The position numbers were made by a program, and so were the translations under genes. Below the pieces are notes generated by a model that saw only the letters and a program-made list of their open reading frames with translations, did no database searches and had not been told where the DNA came from. From Atopobiaceae bacterium (lineage in GTDB: Bacteria; Actinomycetota; Coriobacteriia; Coriobacteriales; Atopobiaceae): 64,000 bases of DNA. Below, piece after piece: positions 7,535 to 15,706 of this stretch. The DNA is taken from positions 124,001 to 188,000 of the forward strand of contig JAFWMH010000024.1 in NCBI GenBank assembly GCA_017510785.1, written 5' to 3'. Each line of letters begins with the position of its first letter. Within the stretch, counting starts at the first letter, position 1.

Positions 7535-9259
7535 TTAACGCCGTGAAAGGATAATCGCAGCAACAGCAATAGCGAGCAGAAGCAAGCCAGCAACAACGGC
7601 AATAATGAGTACCGGCAACGCATGGCCCTTCTCCTCCTCGGCAGCCTTCTCGGCTTCCGCCGCCTCAGCCGCAGCCTTCTCGGCCGCGCGGGCTTGAGCC
7701 TCCTGAGCCTGTCGCTGTGCCTCTTCCTCGGCAGCCTTCTGCGCCGCCTGCTGCTCGTACGACGTTAGGTGCTCGAACATGTCGTTTGTTGTATCGGGTC
7801 CCACGAGGGAGCGATACAACCCGAATGCAGAGCAATTGAATGCGTCGCCGTTGGGATCCGTCGGGTCATCCGTTACATAAAAATACGTCCACTGCTGCGT
7901 AACGTGCTTCTTGTACGCCTCTTGCTGTGCCTCAATGGACGTAAGACCACCCAAGTTTGCAATCGGTTGGCGTAGATCCAGCGTAATGGGGTTTTCATCA
8001 TACAAATGGAAATATGCCTTAGGCACATCCCACACACCGTATGCCTGAGCCGAAGCCGAATTGAAGCTCGCATCGGCGCTTTTATCTACTGCGTCGCGCA
8101 CGGCAAGCGCCAAAAGCTGATGCGCTCCATGTCCGTATTCACCATTGAAGGCCTGACTCACAACGACCTGCGGCTTAAAACGACGCATTTGCTCGGTAAA
8201 GAACGCCGTGACCTCAGCTTGATCGTAAATCGTCTGCGCTGTTTCGAGCGAATCGGCGTACGTATCGCCCAGAGGCGCGTTTATGGGATAATTTCGCACG
8301 CCAATCGTCCACAGGCCATCGAGCTTTTCGTGTTCGCGCTTAATGTCGCCATCCCAGTAGTTGTTCATGTACACAACTTGCGTGGAGAGACCCCGTCCGC
8401 CGGCATACGTTGCCAAAACGCCACCGAGCCACAGAATCTCGTCGTCCGCGTGCGTCGAACACACCATGAAGTCGGCCATCGTGCACGGCGGATTCCACGC
8501 CTGTACCCCAGCCGGCGCGCTGCCTTGCGTATAGGCATCGAGCGTACAGATGGCAGCGCCCGAAGGAAAGACGAGCTCCGCGTTTGTGGCCGCACCCTCC
8601 AGCACAACGAACTCGTGAAGATATCCGTTTTGTCCGCACGGCTGCACGTGCGACGCGCCCGACACATCGGTATAGCGCACCATCCAGGAACCGGGGATGG
8701 TATAAAACCTCACGTACAGGTTTCCAAAAGCCGAACCATCCGCAGCGGAAACCGTCAGCGATTCGTTGGCGGCAAGCGTAACGGACGTGTCGTAACTGCC
8801 ATCGAGCAGGTCGTCCGTCGACTCGCCTCCCGTCGAGGTAACCGAAACCGTCACGGGCGTTGCGGGCGCAGCGTTTGCGGGCGCGCCATTCGTGGGCGCG
8901 GTGGGTGCGGCTTGGACGGTTGCGGCCGTCTCGCCAGCAGCGGCTGCAGCGCCTTCCGTTGGCGTGGGCGCGCCGGACGCTCCCGCCGAAGCACCAGCGC
9001 TTGCCGACCCGCCCGCACTGGCCCCAGCGGCCGAAGCCGCGCCAACCTGTGTGGCGGAGTTTACCCCTTGGGTCGCAACGGTCGAAGCGTCATTCGCCGC
9101 AGGCGCAGAAGACTCCGCAGACGATGCCGCGTTTGTCTCATCCGCATATCCCTCGTAAGCATATGCAAGCGTAGGAGGGAACAAGGCCCATGCCGTTATC
9201 AAAATTAATGTTATAAGCGCCGTCATCGTTTTGGCGGCAGCGACCGCAAGCTTCTTCAC
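7535..9259 (-). CDS. Secreted, membrane-anchored PIG-L family deacetylase
   Basis: About 574 residues with a PIG-L/LmbE de-N-acetylase domain in the middle. Residues 1-35 are a signal peptide (KK, a long hydrophobic core, then TLAYA). Next comes a 100-residue Ala/Thr/Ser-rich linker, then a beta-rich segment. The catalytic domain starts at CSTHADDEILWLGG, where the usual zinc motif is HPDDE, and contains the second metal motif EYGHGAHQ. An Ala/Glu-rich coiled stretch (EEEAQRQAQEAQARAAEKAA) leads to a C-terminal membrane helix ending ILSRR. It should remove acetyl groups from a cell-wall or exported glycan outside the membrane; the substrate is unknown. I chose the GTG at 9259 because AAGGGA precedes it and KKLAVAAAK makes a proper signal peptide; an ATG seven codons earlier lacks such a site. 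Confidence 0.82.
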   Translation of the reverse strand: MKKLAVAAAKTMTALITLILITAWALFPPTLAYAYEGYADETNAASSAESSAPAANDASTVATQGVNSATQVGAASAAGASAGGSASAGASAGASGAPTPTEGAAAAAGETAATVQAAPTAPTNGAPANAAPATPVTVSVTSTGGESTDDLLDGSYDTSVTLAANESLTVSAADGSAFGNLYVRFYTIPGSWMVRYTDVSGASHVQPCGQNGYLHEFVVLEGAATNAELVFPSGAAICTLDAYTQGSAPAGVQAWNPPCTMADFMVCSTHADDEILWLGGVLATYAGGRGLSTQVVYMNNYWDGDIKREHEKLDGLWTIGVRNYPINAPLGDTYADSLETAQTIYDQAEVTAFFTEQMRRFKPQVVVSQAFNGEYGHGAHQLLALAVRDAVDKSADASFNSASAQAYGVWDVPKAYFHLYDENPITLDLRQPIANLGGLTSIEAQQEAYKKHVTQQWTYFYVTDDPTDPNGDAFNCSAFGLYRSLVGPDTTNDMFEHLTSYEQQAAQKAAEEEAQRQAQEAQARAAEKAAAEAAEAEKAAEEEKGHALPVLIIAVVAGLLLLAIAVAAIILSRR

Positions 9260-9407
9260 GAAAGGTCCCTTCAATAGCATTCGTTATATCCATTGTACCC
9301 AATGATGCCGGCCTTCGCCGAATGGCCGCATTTTCGACGTTTTGGCTTGATGAACCTTGGGGACCTTGGGACCCGTCAGGGCAATGACCCGCGCATCTGA
9401 CGGTTGC

Positions 9408-9950
9408 CTACCGCACCACCTGCGCAAAGCAAATGGAAAAACCCTCGAACAGGGAGGATTGCACCTCGTCATCAAACTTGTAAACTGTTGCAACGGGCTC
9501 TTCGTCGAAGCGGTATGCAATAACCTGCCTTTTTTGCGGATCGCAAATCCAGTACTCGCGCACGCCCGCGTCCCGGTACAGATGAAGCTTCGATATGTAA
9601 TCCATGCCCGAGTTACTCGGTGAGGTAACCTCGGCAATGAAGTCCGGCGCACCCTCGCACCCACGCTCGCTTAGCTTGGACGAATCGCACACGACGGAGA
9701 TGTCGGGTTCCACGAAGGTCGACTCGTCCGCGAAGAGATTTACCGCAAAAGGACCGGGATATACCTCACACGAACCATCGTGCCGATCGATGTAATCACC
9801 AAGGCACCTACCAAGTTCATATACTATTTTTTGGTGAATCCTACTTGGGGAGGCAAGATTCCACAGCTCGCCATCGATGAGTTCGGCACGCACACCTTCA
9901 GGTAGGTTACAATAGTCGGTTGCTGTGGAGTATGGCTTAAGCAAAGGCAT
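9408..9950 (-). CDS. Uma2 (DUF820) family protein, PD-(D/E)XK-like nuclease fold
   Basis: A 180-residue Uma2-family protein. The order is typical: ELIDGELWNLASPS near the N-terminus, helices IVYELGRCLGDYI, then the core strand motifs FVEPDISVVCD, DFIAEVTSPSN and KLHLYRDAGVREYWICDP. In PD-(D/E)XK terms the acidic pair is the D of EPDIS and the E of AEV, with the K of KLHLY nearby. Uma2 proteins are assumed to be nucleases, but the role of stand-alone copies is unknown. The start is the ATG at 9950, preceded by GGGGAGG at five bases. It is divergent from deoC and no toxin or mobile-element partner adjoins it. Confidence 0.88.
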   Translation of the reverse strand: MPLLKPYSTATDYCNLPEGVRAELIDGELWNLASPSRIHQKIVYELGRCLGDYIDRHDGSCEVYPGPFAVNLFADESTFVEPDISVVCDSSKLSERGCEGAPDFIAEVTSPSNSGMDYISKLHLYRDAGVREYWICDPQKRQVIAYRFDEEPVATVYKFDDEVQSSLFEGFSICFAQVVR

Positions 9951-10146
9951 AGGAACCTCCCCTAGGTCAACTTCGTTTGTTTTATGATACGCCAACCCCA
10001 CACGGGCGGCAATGCGCCACCAGTGAATCAAACCCCCACGATAGAGAATCTAATGGGGCGCGTCTCTCAAATCAGCACAGCATTTGACAAACCCCCGCGA
10101 TTCGCACATAGTCGAACCACCATTCGCCAGACGAAAGGAACACAGC

Positions 10147-10830
10147 ATGAACGCATGGACCCTCGACGATTACGCACAACTCATCGACCACACCAACCTC
10201 CATGCCGACGCCACGGAGCAGGACATGGACCGTCTGTGTGCCGAGGCCGCCGAACACCACTTCCGCATGGTGGCCATCAACCAAACGCAAGTGGCGTACT
10301 GCGCCAAACGGCTCGCCGGAACCGATGTTCACGTAGGCGCGGCCATAGCCTTCCCTCTAGGGCAAACCTCCATCGCAGCAAAGGTCTTCGAAACCCGCGA
10401 CGCACTGGCTAACGGCGCGACCGAAATCGACTACGTCGTCAACCTCACGCAAGTTCGTGCCCACAACTGGAACTACGTGTCCGACGAGATGAGCCAAATC
10501 GTGGCAGCGTGCAACGAGGCAGGCGTTCCCTCCAAGGTCATATTCGAGAACTGCTACCTCACCGACGACGAGAAAATCGAGCTCTGTCGCATTGCGCGCG
10601 AGGTACGGCCTTCGTTTGTGAAGACCTCCACCGGCTTCGGCACGGGCGGCGCCACGGTGGCCGACGTCAAGCTTATGCATGAACAGGTCGCCGGTGAGGT
10701 CCTCGTGAAGGCCGCGGGCGGCATCCGCGACGCAAGCACGTTCCTTGCGATGGTCGACGCCGGCGCACGACGCATTGGCACCTCCGCCGGTGTAGCAATT
10801 ATCACAGAACTTGCCGAACGGCTGGGATAA
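10147..10830 (+). CDS. deoC: Deoxyribose-phosphate aldolase
   Basis: DeoC cleaves 2-deoxyribose 5-phosphate to glyceraldehyde 3-phosphate and acetaldehyde in deoxynucleoside breakdown. The 227-residue TIM barrel has IDHTNLHADAT at the N-terminus, then KVIFENCYL, and two lysine motifs: K159 in FVKTSTGFG, the Schiff-base lysine, and K188 in VKAAGGIRD, the neighbouring active-site lysine. The length is normal for short bacterial DeoC. The start has GAAAGGAA upstream. It is followed by bcp after 56 bases, with no other deo gene nearby. Confidence 0.95.
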   Translation: MNAWTLDDYAQLIDHTNLHADATEQDMDRLCAEAAEHHFRMVAINQTQVAYCAKRLAGTDVHVGAAIAFPLGQTSIAAKVFETRDALANGATEIDYVVNLTQVRAHNWNYVSDEMSQIVAACNEAGVPSKVIFENCYLTDDEKIELCRIAREVRPSFVKTSTGFGTGGATVADVKLMHEQVAGEVLVKAAGGIRDASTFLAMVDAGARRIGTSAGVAIITELAERLG

Positions 10831-10886
10831 CGAGCGCTCAAGCGACGCTCGTCACCATTAGTTGCATCAATCGAAAGGAGCACGTT

Positions 10887-11339
10887 ATGCTGCAAGTAGG
10901 AACCCCTGCGCCCGATTTCGCACTACCCGACCAAAACGGCGATGTTCGCCGTCTGAGTGATTATCGGGGCCAAACCGTCGTTTTGTACTTTTATCCGCGA
11001 GACAACACCGCCGGCTGCACCAAGCAGGCGTGTGGCTTCACCGAGCTGCGTCCGCAGTTCGAAGAGAAGGGTGCCGTCGTGCTCGGCGTGAGCAAAGACA
11101 CCGTCGCGTCGCACAAGCGCTTCGAGCAGCGTCGTGAGCTCGGCATAACGCTACTCTCCGACCCCGAGCTTGAGGTCATCAAGGCGTATGATGTGTGGCA
11201 CGAGAAGAAGAACTACGGCAAGGTGTCGTGGGGCGTCGTTCGCACCACCTACGTAATCGACGCCGAGGGCACAATCGTTAACGCAGCCGAGAAGGTCCGT
11301 GCCGCCGAGAACCCTGCCAAGACGCTCGAGATGCTGTAG
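10887..11339 (+). CDS. bcp: Thioredoxin-dependent peroxiredoxin, Bcp/PrxQ type
   Basis: A 150-residue cytoplasmic peroxiredoxin of the Bcp/PrxQ type that reduces hydrogen peroxide and organic hydroperoxides with electrons from thioredoxin. The peroxidatic cysteine is C44 in DNTAGCTKQACGF, and C49 four residues further is the resolving cysteine seen in alpha2-type PrxQ enzymes. PAPDFALPDQNG and LYFYPRDNT are family signatures. GAAAGGAG precedes the ATG. It follows deoC on the same strand and may share its transcript. Confidence 0.95.
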   Translation: MLQVGTPAPDFALPDQNGDVRRLSDYRGQTVVLYFYPRDNTAGCTKQACGFTELRPQFEEKGAVVLGVSKDTVASHKRFEQRRELGITLLSDPELEVIKAYDVWHEKKNYGKVSWGVVRTTYVIDAEGTIVNAAEKVRAAENPAKTLEML

Positions 11340-11456
11340 CAACGCTAAACAAGCCCCCCGGGGAAGGCTCTCTTGCCTCCTCAATTTTCCATTGTGCTAT
11401 ATTGTGTTTGTCTGTTAGCAGGGCATATGTGCCCCTCAATACAAGGAGGCCATACC

Positions 11457-11966
11457 ATGGCTGATGAGCAAGCCGCCTTTGCGGTATTCGGAGCTTTCGC
11501 GGGCTTCGCGCTACTGATTGGACTCATCGTTTTCGCATTTTGGATTCTTACGATCATCGCCCACTGGAAAATGTTTACAAAGGCGGGCGAGGCTGGTTGG
11601 AAATCCCTCATTCCCATCTATTCCGATTATGTCCTGTTCAAACTCGTATGGGACGTCCAGAACTTTTGGATTTATCTTGGACTGGGCGTTGCCGGATACA
11701 TCTTCTCGCGCATAACCGTGGGGATTGACCCCTCCGCCAACGGTTTCGTATACATCCTGTGGCTATTCTTCAACCTTCTGAACATCGTTGCGGGCATCGG
11801 TGCCTTGGTATGGTACGTTCGCGCGCAAATCCAAACGGCCTATGCTTACGGGAAGGACATACCGTTCGCCATCGGTCTCGTGCTGCTGCCGGGCATCTTT
11901 AGCCTCATCCTTGGCTTGGGCAGCGCTCGTTACGTCGGAACGCAGTCACGATTCGCGCGCTACTAA
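11457..11966 (+). CDS. Small membrane protein, DUF5684-like
   Basis: A 169-residue protein with about four membrane helices: near residues 10-35, a helix after FKLVWDVQNF, one around VYILWLFFNLLN, and the C-terminal FAIGLVLLPGIFSLILGLG. The sequence HWKMFTKAGEAGWKSLIPIY followed by a hydrophobic span is the hallmark of the DUF5684 group as I remember it. The function is unknown. The start at 11457 is fixed by AAGGAGG ten bases upstream; a longer upstream frame has no ribosome site. A terminator follows the gene. Confidence 0.82.
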   Translation: MADEQAAFAVFGAFAGFALLIGLIVFAFWILTIIAHWKMFTKAGEAGWKSLIPIYSDYVLFKLVWDVQNFWIYLGLGVAGYIFSRITVGIDPSANGFVYILWLFFNLLNIVAGIGALVWYVRAQIQTAYAYGKDIPFAIGLVLLPGIFSLILGLGSARYVGTQSRFARY

Positions 11967-12006
11967 ACGATACGCAGACCATTCGTTTGGCAGTAGGCTA
12001 GCGCAC

Positions 12007-12038
12007 ATGGGCACATCGCAGGGTGTGCCCATTTTTTA
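12007..12038 (+). terminator. Rho-independent terminator after the DUF5684-like gene
   Basis: ATGGGCACA and TGTGCCCAT form a nine-base-pair stem with an eight-base loop, followed directly by TTTTTT. Confidence 0.88.
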
Positions 12039-12052
12039 GTTCCACGATTTTT

Positions 12053-12100
12053 GCGCCGGAACGCCTCTTGCGCGGGACGCCTCTTGCGTCGGAACGCCTC
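12053..12100. repeat. Three tandem units of about 16-17 bp
   Basis: GCGCCGGAACGCCTCTT, GCGCGGGACGCCTCTT and GCGTCGGAACGCCTC follow one another between the terminator and the end of the convergent CPBP gene. They are short GC-rich tandem repeats without a visible role. Confidence 0.65.
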
Positions 12101-13016
12101 AGCTCCGCACCCGCTTGGACGACGACCGACTCAGCCATGCCACCGCGATGAGCACGACGAGCAACACTGCCGTCGTTACTAGGCTTCCCTCGAGACCCAT
12201 GTCGCCACCGGTTATCACGGGCATGGGACGCGCAGTACTCGTCATAAGCGTTGAAGTGGCACGCGGCGCTCCCCCGCTCACGTTGATGCCCCACACATTA
12301 CCCTGAAAAAAGTTCCATGCTGCGTGAATCGCCGTCGCCATCCAGATGCGATTCGTGACGAACACCGTTATGGCAAGCAGCACCGCAAGCAGGAAGAGAT
12401 TCACAAATGCGACGGGGCCATATCCGGCATTAAAGTGATGGTGCAGAGAAAAGTAGAGCGACGACACCACAATGGCCGCAAACGCCGAGTTCTTACGCGC
12501 AATACTCATCATGCACGCGCCTCGGTACAGCACTTCCTCGCCAAACGCCTGGAAAACATAGAGCAACGCGACGAGCGCAATGGCGGCGACGTCTGCCTGC
12601 GCAAGGTTCACTGCGTACGTAAACCCACCAAGAAACGACGCAAGAAGCACCGCCGACGTCATTATGAGCGCCCCAACCACGTAGCCCGTCGCAAAGCCAC
12701 GAACCGTCCGTGGCCACGGAGAGAATCGCACACCGGCATGACGAGGCCGCATGCCCTCCCACAACGCAAGGTAGGCAAGCGCCACGAACGAGATAAGGCC
12801 CATGCCGATGAGCCAAATGCCGTCCAAACTCGCAAGAGGCTCAATGCCATGGTTGATGACGTAGCGCGGGAACTTGTCACATAACCGCTCAATTATGGGA
12901 ATGACCGCAACGAACTTAAGTGCTTCCCACACGAGACTCAAGCCACCACCCGCCTCGCGCACCTCGGCCAACAACTCGCTCTTCTCCAACATCTCGCGCA
13001 CACGCACCTCCGTCAT
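12099..13016 (-). CDS. CPBP-family intramembrane metalloprotease-like protein
   Basis: A 305-residue polytopic membrane protein with the CPBP (Abi/CAAX protease) motifs in order: FGEEVLYRGACM (EExxxR), SLYFSLHHHFN with its histidines, and HAAWNFFQGNVWG near the end. These residues are the presumed metal and catalytic site of glutamic-type intramembrane proteases such as Rce1. About seven to eight hydrophobic segments lie between residues 60 and 300. Bacterial members process prenylated or peptide substrates, or give bacteriocin immunity; which applies here is unknown. I chose the ATG at 13016 because the longer frame begins with TTG; neither has a strong ribosome site. It is divergent from ddh. 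Confidence 0.85.
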   Translation of the reverse strand: MTEVRVREMLEKSELLAEVREAGGGLSLVWEALKFVAVIPIIERLCDKFPRYVINHGIEPLASLDGIWLIGMGLISFVALAYLALWEGMRPRHAGVRFSPWPRTVRGFATGYVVGALIMTSAVLLASFLGGFTYAVNLAQADVAAIALVALLYVFQAFGEEVLYRGACMMSIARKNSAFAAIVVSSLYFSLHHHFNAGYGPVAFVNLFLLAVLLAITVFVTNRIWMATAIHAAWNFFQGNVWGINVSGGAPRATSTLMTSTARPMPVITGGDMGLEGSLVTTAVLLVVLIAVAWLSRSSSKRVRS

Positions 13017-13128
13017 TTCAACCAACCGTCGCAAACACAATACGTGAATTAATGTTACGAAAACACGCAATTTGCCACCCGTTGGCTATGCTCGTAGACC
13101 ATGGACAATCATACACGAGGAGGTACGC

Positions 13129-14106
13129 ATGAAAATCGCAATTGCCGGATATGGCAACCTTGGGCGCGGCGTAGAGGCAGCCGTTACCAACGCAAACGAC
13201 ATGGAGCTCGTGGGCATCTTTACCCGCCGCGACCCCACAACCGTTACCGTGGCAACCGACACCCCCGTTTTCGCTTGGAACGAGCTCGGCGAGCGCGCCG
13301 CCAACATCGACGTCATCGTGATTTGCGGTGGCAGCGCAACCGACCTGCCCAACCAAACGCCCGAGCTGGCACGTCTTACCTGCGTCGTGGATAGCTTCGA
13401 CACGCACGCCAACATTCCGCAGCATTTCGCCAACGTGGACGCCGTCGCAAAAGAAGCCGGCACGCTGGGCGTCATCTCCTGCGGCTGGGACCCCGGTCTG
13501 TTCTCGCTCGCCCGCCTGTACGCAAGTGCCGCGCTGCCCAACGGAGCCGACTACACGTTTTGGGGTCGCGGCGTAAGCCAAGGCCACTCCGACGCCATCC
13601 GTCGCATCCCGGGCGTCGTGGACGCACGCCAGTACACCGTACCCGTTGAGGCCGCTGTAGAGGCAGCACGCTCCGGCAATAACCCCGAGCTCACCACGCG
13701 CGAGAAGCACACCCGCGAGTGCTTCGTGGTTGCCGAGGAAGGCGCCGACCTTGCCGTCATCGAGCAGGCCATCGTCACCATGCCCAACTACTTCGCCGAC
13801 TACGACACCACCGTCACGTTCATTTCCCAGGAGGAGCTTGACGCCAACCACAAGGGCCTGCCCCACGGCGGCACCGTTATTCGCAGTGGGCACACCGGCC
13901 TTAACGACGAGTTCGCCGACACGGTGGAGTTCTCGCTTACGCTCGACTCCAATCCGTACTTCACCGGTAGCGTGCTCGCGAGCGTGGCCCGCGCGGCGCA
14001 TCGTATGCACGCCAATGGCGAGGTAGGCGCTCGCACGATGTTCGACATTCCGCCAGCGCTGCTTTCGCCCCTCTCCGCCGAGGAACTGCGCGCGCACCTC
14101 ATGTAA
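13129..14106 (+). CDS. ddh: meso-Diaminopimelate D-dehydrogenase
   Basis: A 325-residue NADP-dependent Ddh that converts tetrahydrodipicolinate, ammonia and NADPH into meso-DAP in one step, bypassing the acylase branches. The N-terminus has the nucleotide motif IAGYGNLGRGVEAAV, followed by GIFTRRD, where the arginines contact the NADP phosphate. CGGSATDLP, VDSFDTHANIP and SCGWDPGLFSL are characteristic Ddh segments, with GRGVSQGHSDAIRRIPGV in the dimer and substrate region. Length and order match the family fully. The start is set by GAGGAGG. It sits directly upstream of lysA, so these two genes make the last two steps to lysine, fed by DapA and DapB encoded 26 kb away. Confidence 0.95.
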   Translation: MKIAIAGYGNLGRGVEAAVTNANDMELVGIFTRRDPTTVTVATDTPVFAWNELGERAANIDVIVICGGSATDLPNQTPELARLTCVVDSFDTHANIPQHFANVDAVAKEAGTLGVISCGWDPGLFSLARLYASAALPNGADYTFWGRGVSQGHSDAIRRIPGVVDARQYTVPVEAAVEAARSGNNPELTTREKHTRECFVVAEEGADLAVIEQAIVTMPNYFADYDTTVTFISQEELDANHKGLPHGGTVIRSGHTGLNDEFADTVEFSLTLDSNPYFTGSVLASVARAAHRMHANGEVGARTMFDIPPALLSPLSAEELRAHLM

Positions 14107-14116
14107 CAAGTCGGAC

Positions 14117-14183
14117 GTGTGTCACGAGGGGGTAGCCCCTTTTGTGCCGCGTGCACAAAAGGGGCTACCCCCTAGTGGTACAC
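14117..14183. repeat. Perfect 20-bp inverted repeat between ddh and lysA, family B ends
   Basis: Arms at 14128-14147 and 14153-14172 (GGGGGTAGCCCCTTTTGTGC and its exact complement) with a five-base loop CGCGT. Outside them lie GTGTGTCAC on the left and GTGGTACAC on the right, which recall the GTGTACCAC/GTGGTACAC ends of the elements at 35 kb. There is no T-run beyond the stem, so it is not a simple terminator. It ends 20 bases before the lysA start. Confidence 0.85.
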
Positions 14184-14202
14184 CATACGTTAGGAGAACC
14201 AA

Positions 14203-15498
14203 ATGCTTTACGACAACCTCAGCGTCAACGCAGCGGGCCACCTTGCGATTGCGGGCATCGATGCCTGCGACTTGGCGGCAGAGTTCGGCACGCCGCTCTA
14301 CGTGCTCGACGAGGATCGCGTGCGCGCGAACTGCCGAACCTATGTTGAGGCCGTGCGCACCTATTTGCCCGACGGTTCGATGCCGCTCTACGCAAGCAAG
14401 GCGCTTTCGTTTAAGGGCATCTACCCCGTCATTGCCGACGAGGGCATGGGCGCCGACGTCGTCTCGGGCGGCGAGATTGCCACCGCTCTCGCGGCCGGCT
14501 TCCCCGCCAGCAAGCTCTACTTCCACGGTAGCAACAAAACGGACGCCGAAATCGCCTATGGCGTGGAGAACGGCGTGGGCTGCTTCATCGTAGACAATAC
14601 CAACGAGCTTGCAGTTCTCTCGCGCGAGGCGACGCAGCGCGACGTCGTGCAAAACATCCTGCTTCGCGTAACGGTCGGCCTCGACCCGCACACGCTCGCG
14701 GCCATCAACACCGGCCGCGTGGATTCGCAGTTCGGCGTGCCCATCGAAACCGGCCAAGCCCTTGCCTTCGTTCGCGAGGCGCTCGCGACGCCTGGCGTGG
14801 ACGTTCTCGGCTTCCACAGCCACATTGGCAGCCAGATTTTCGAGCCCGATTCGTTCTGCGACCAGGTTGATCGCCTGCTCGCCTTCGCCTGCGACGTGCG
14901 CGACGAGCTGGGCTTTGTGGCTAGCACCTTCAACCTTGGCGGCGGCTTTGGCGTGCCGTACGTTGAAGGCGATCCCAAGGTGGACATAGCAGGAAACATT
15001 GCCGCCATCGCCGAGCACCTCCGCACGGGATGCGACCACGCGAGCTATCCCATGCCGCGCGTGCTGCTTGAGCCCGGCCGCTCCATCGTGGCCGACGCAG
15101 GCACCACGCTCTACACGGCCGGCGGCACAAAGACCATCGAGGGCTATCGCAGCTACGTAATGGTCGACGGCGGCATGACAGACAACCCCCGCTACGCTCT
15201 GTACAAGAGTGCATATACGGTGCTCAACGCCAGCCGCGCATCGAAGCCGGCCGACTTCGCCTGCACGCTTGCCGGCCGCTGCTGCGAGAGCGGCGACCGC
15301 ATTGCTGAGGACATTCTTATTCAGCAACCCACACGTGGCGACATCATCGCAGTCCTTACCACCGGCGCATACAACTTCGCGATGTCGAGCAACTACAACC
15401 GCGTCATGCGCCCCGCGCTCGTTATGATTCACGACGGCAAGGCACGCCTGGCCATCCGCCGCCAAACCGTGGACGATTTGCTCGCACTGGAGGTGTAA
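14203..15498 (+). CDS. lysA: Diaminopimelate decarboxylase
   Basis: A 431-residue PLP-dependent fold-type III decarboxylase that converts meso-DAP to L-lysine and CO2. K66 in YASKALSF binds the cofactor. GADVVSGGE, FHGSNKT, FHSHIGSQIF (dimer and phosphate contact), FNLGGGFGVPY and EPGRSIVADAG follow in the normal order. The C-terminal CESGDRIAED contains the conserved CESxD motif with the second-subunit catalytic cysteine. TAGGAGAA precedes the ATG. The gene follows ddh across a strong hairpin, and a terminator lies about 60 bases after its stop. No lysine riboswitch is seen in front of ddh or lysA. Confidence 0.96.
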   Translation: MLYDNLSVNAAGHLAIAGIDACDLAAEFGTPLYVLDEDRVRANCRTYVEAVRTYLPDGSMPLYASKALSFKGIYPVIADEGMGADVVSGGEIATALAAGFPASKLYFHGSNKTDAEIAYGVENGVGCFIVDNTNELAVLSREATQRDVVQNILLRVTVGLDPHTLAAINTGRVDSQFGVPIETGQALAFVREALATPGVDVLGFHSHIGSQIFEPDSFCDQVDRLLAFACDVRDELGFVASTFNLGGGFGVPYVEGDPKVDIAGNIAAIAEHLRTGCDHASYPMPRVLLEPGRSIVADAGTTLYTAGGTKTIEGYRSYVMVDGGMTDNPRYALYKSAYTVLNASRASKPADFACTLAGRCCESGDRIAEDILIQQPTRGDIIAVLTTGAYNFAMSSNYNRVMRPALVMIHDGKARLAIRRQTVDDLLALEV

Positions 15499-15554
15499 AC
15501 ACCTCTTTTGCGCAAGTTGCACACCAACGCAAGGTTTTGTCACCTGGTTTGGTC

Positions 15555-15583
15555 ACCCAGTCCTTTGGACTGGGTGTTTTTTA
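15555..15583 (+). terminator. Rho-independent terminator after lysA
   Basis: ACCCAGTCC-TTT-GGACTGGGT forms a nine-base-pair stem followed by GTTTTTTA. Confidence 0.92.
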
Positions 15584-15706
15584 CCGCGAGGACGCTACCG
15601 TAGCCGAAAAATGAGACGAAGGTTCCTGTCACCACCGCCTTGTCTTTTGATACTATAAGCTGGTATATGTATTTCACGTAGGGATTGTTTGTACGGGGAG
15701 GTACCA

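Noticed and set aside
13018..14109. 363-codon open frame antisense to ddh
   Set aside because: Opposes a textbook Ddh over its whole length; composition is Val/Gly/His rich as in shadow frames.
14122..15543. 473-codon open frame antisense to lysA
   Set aside because: It mirrors the third-position GC bias of lysA, has no ribosome site and no recognisable domain.
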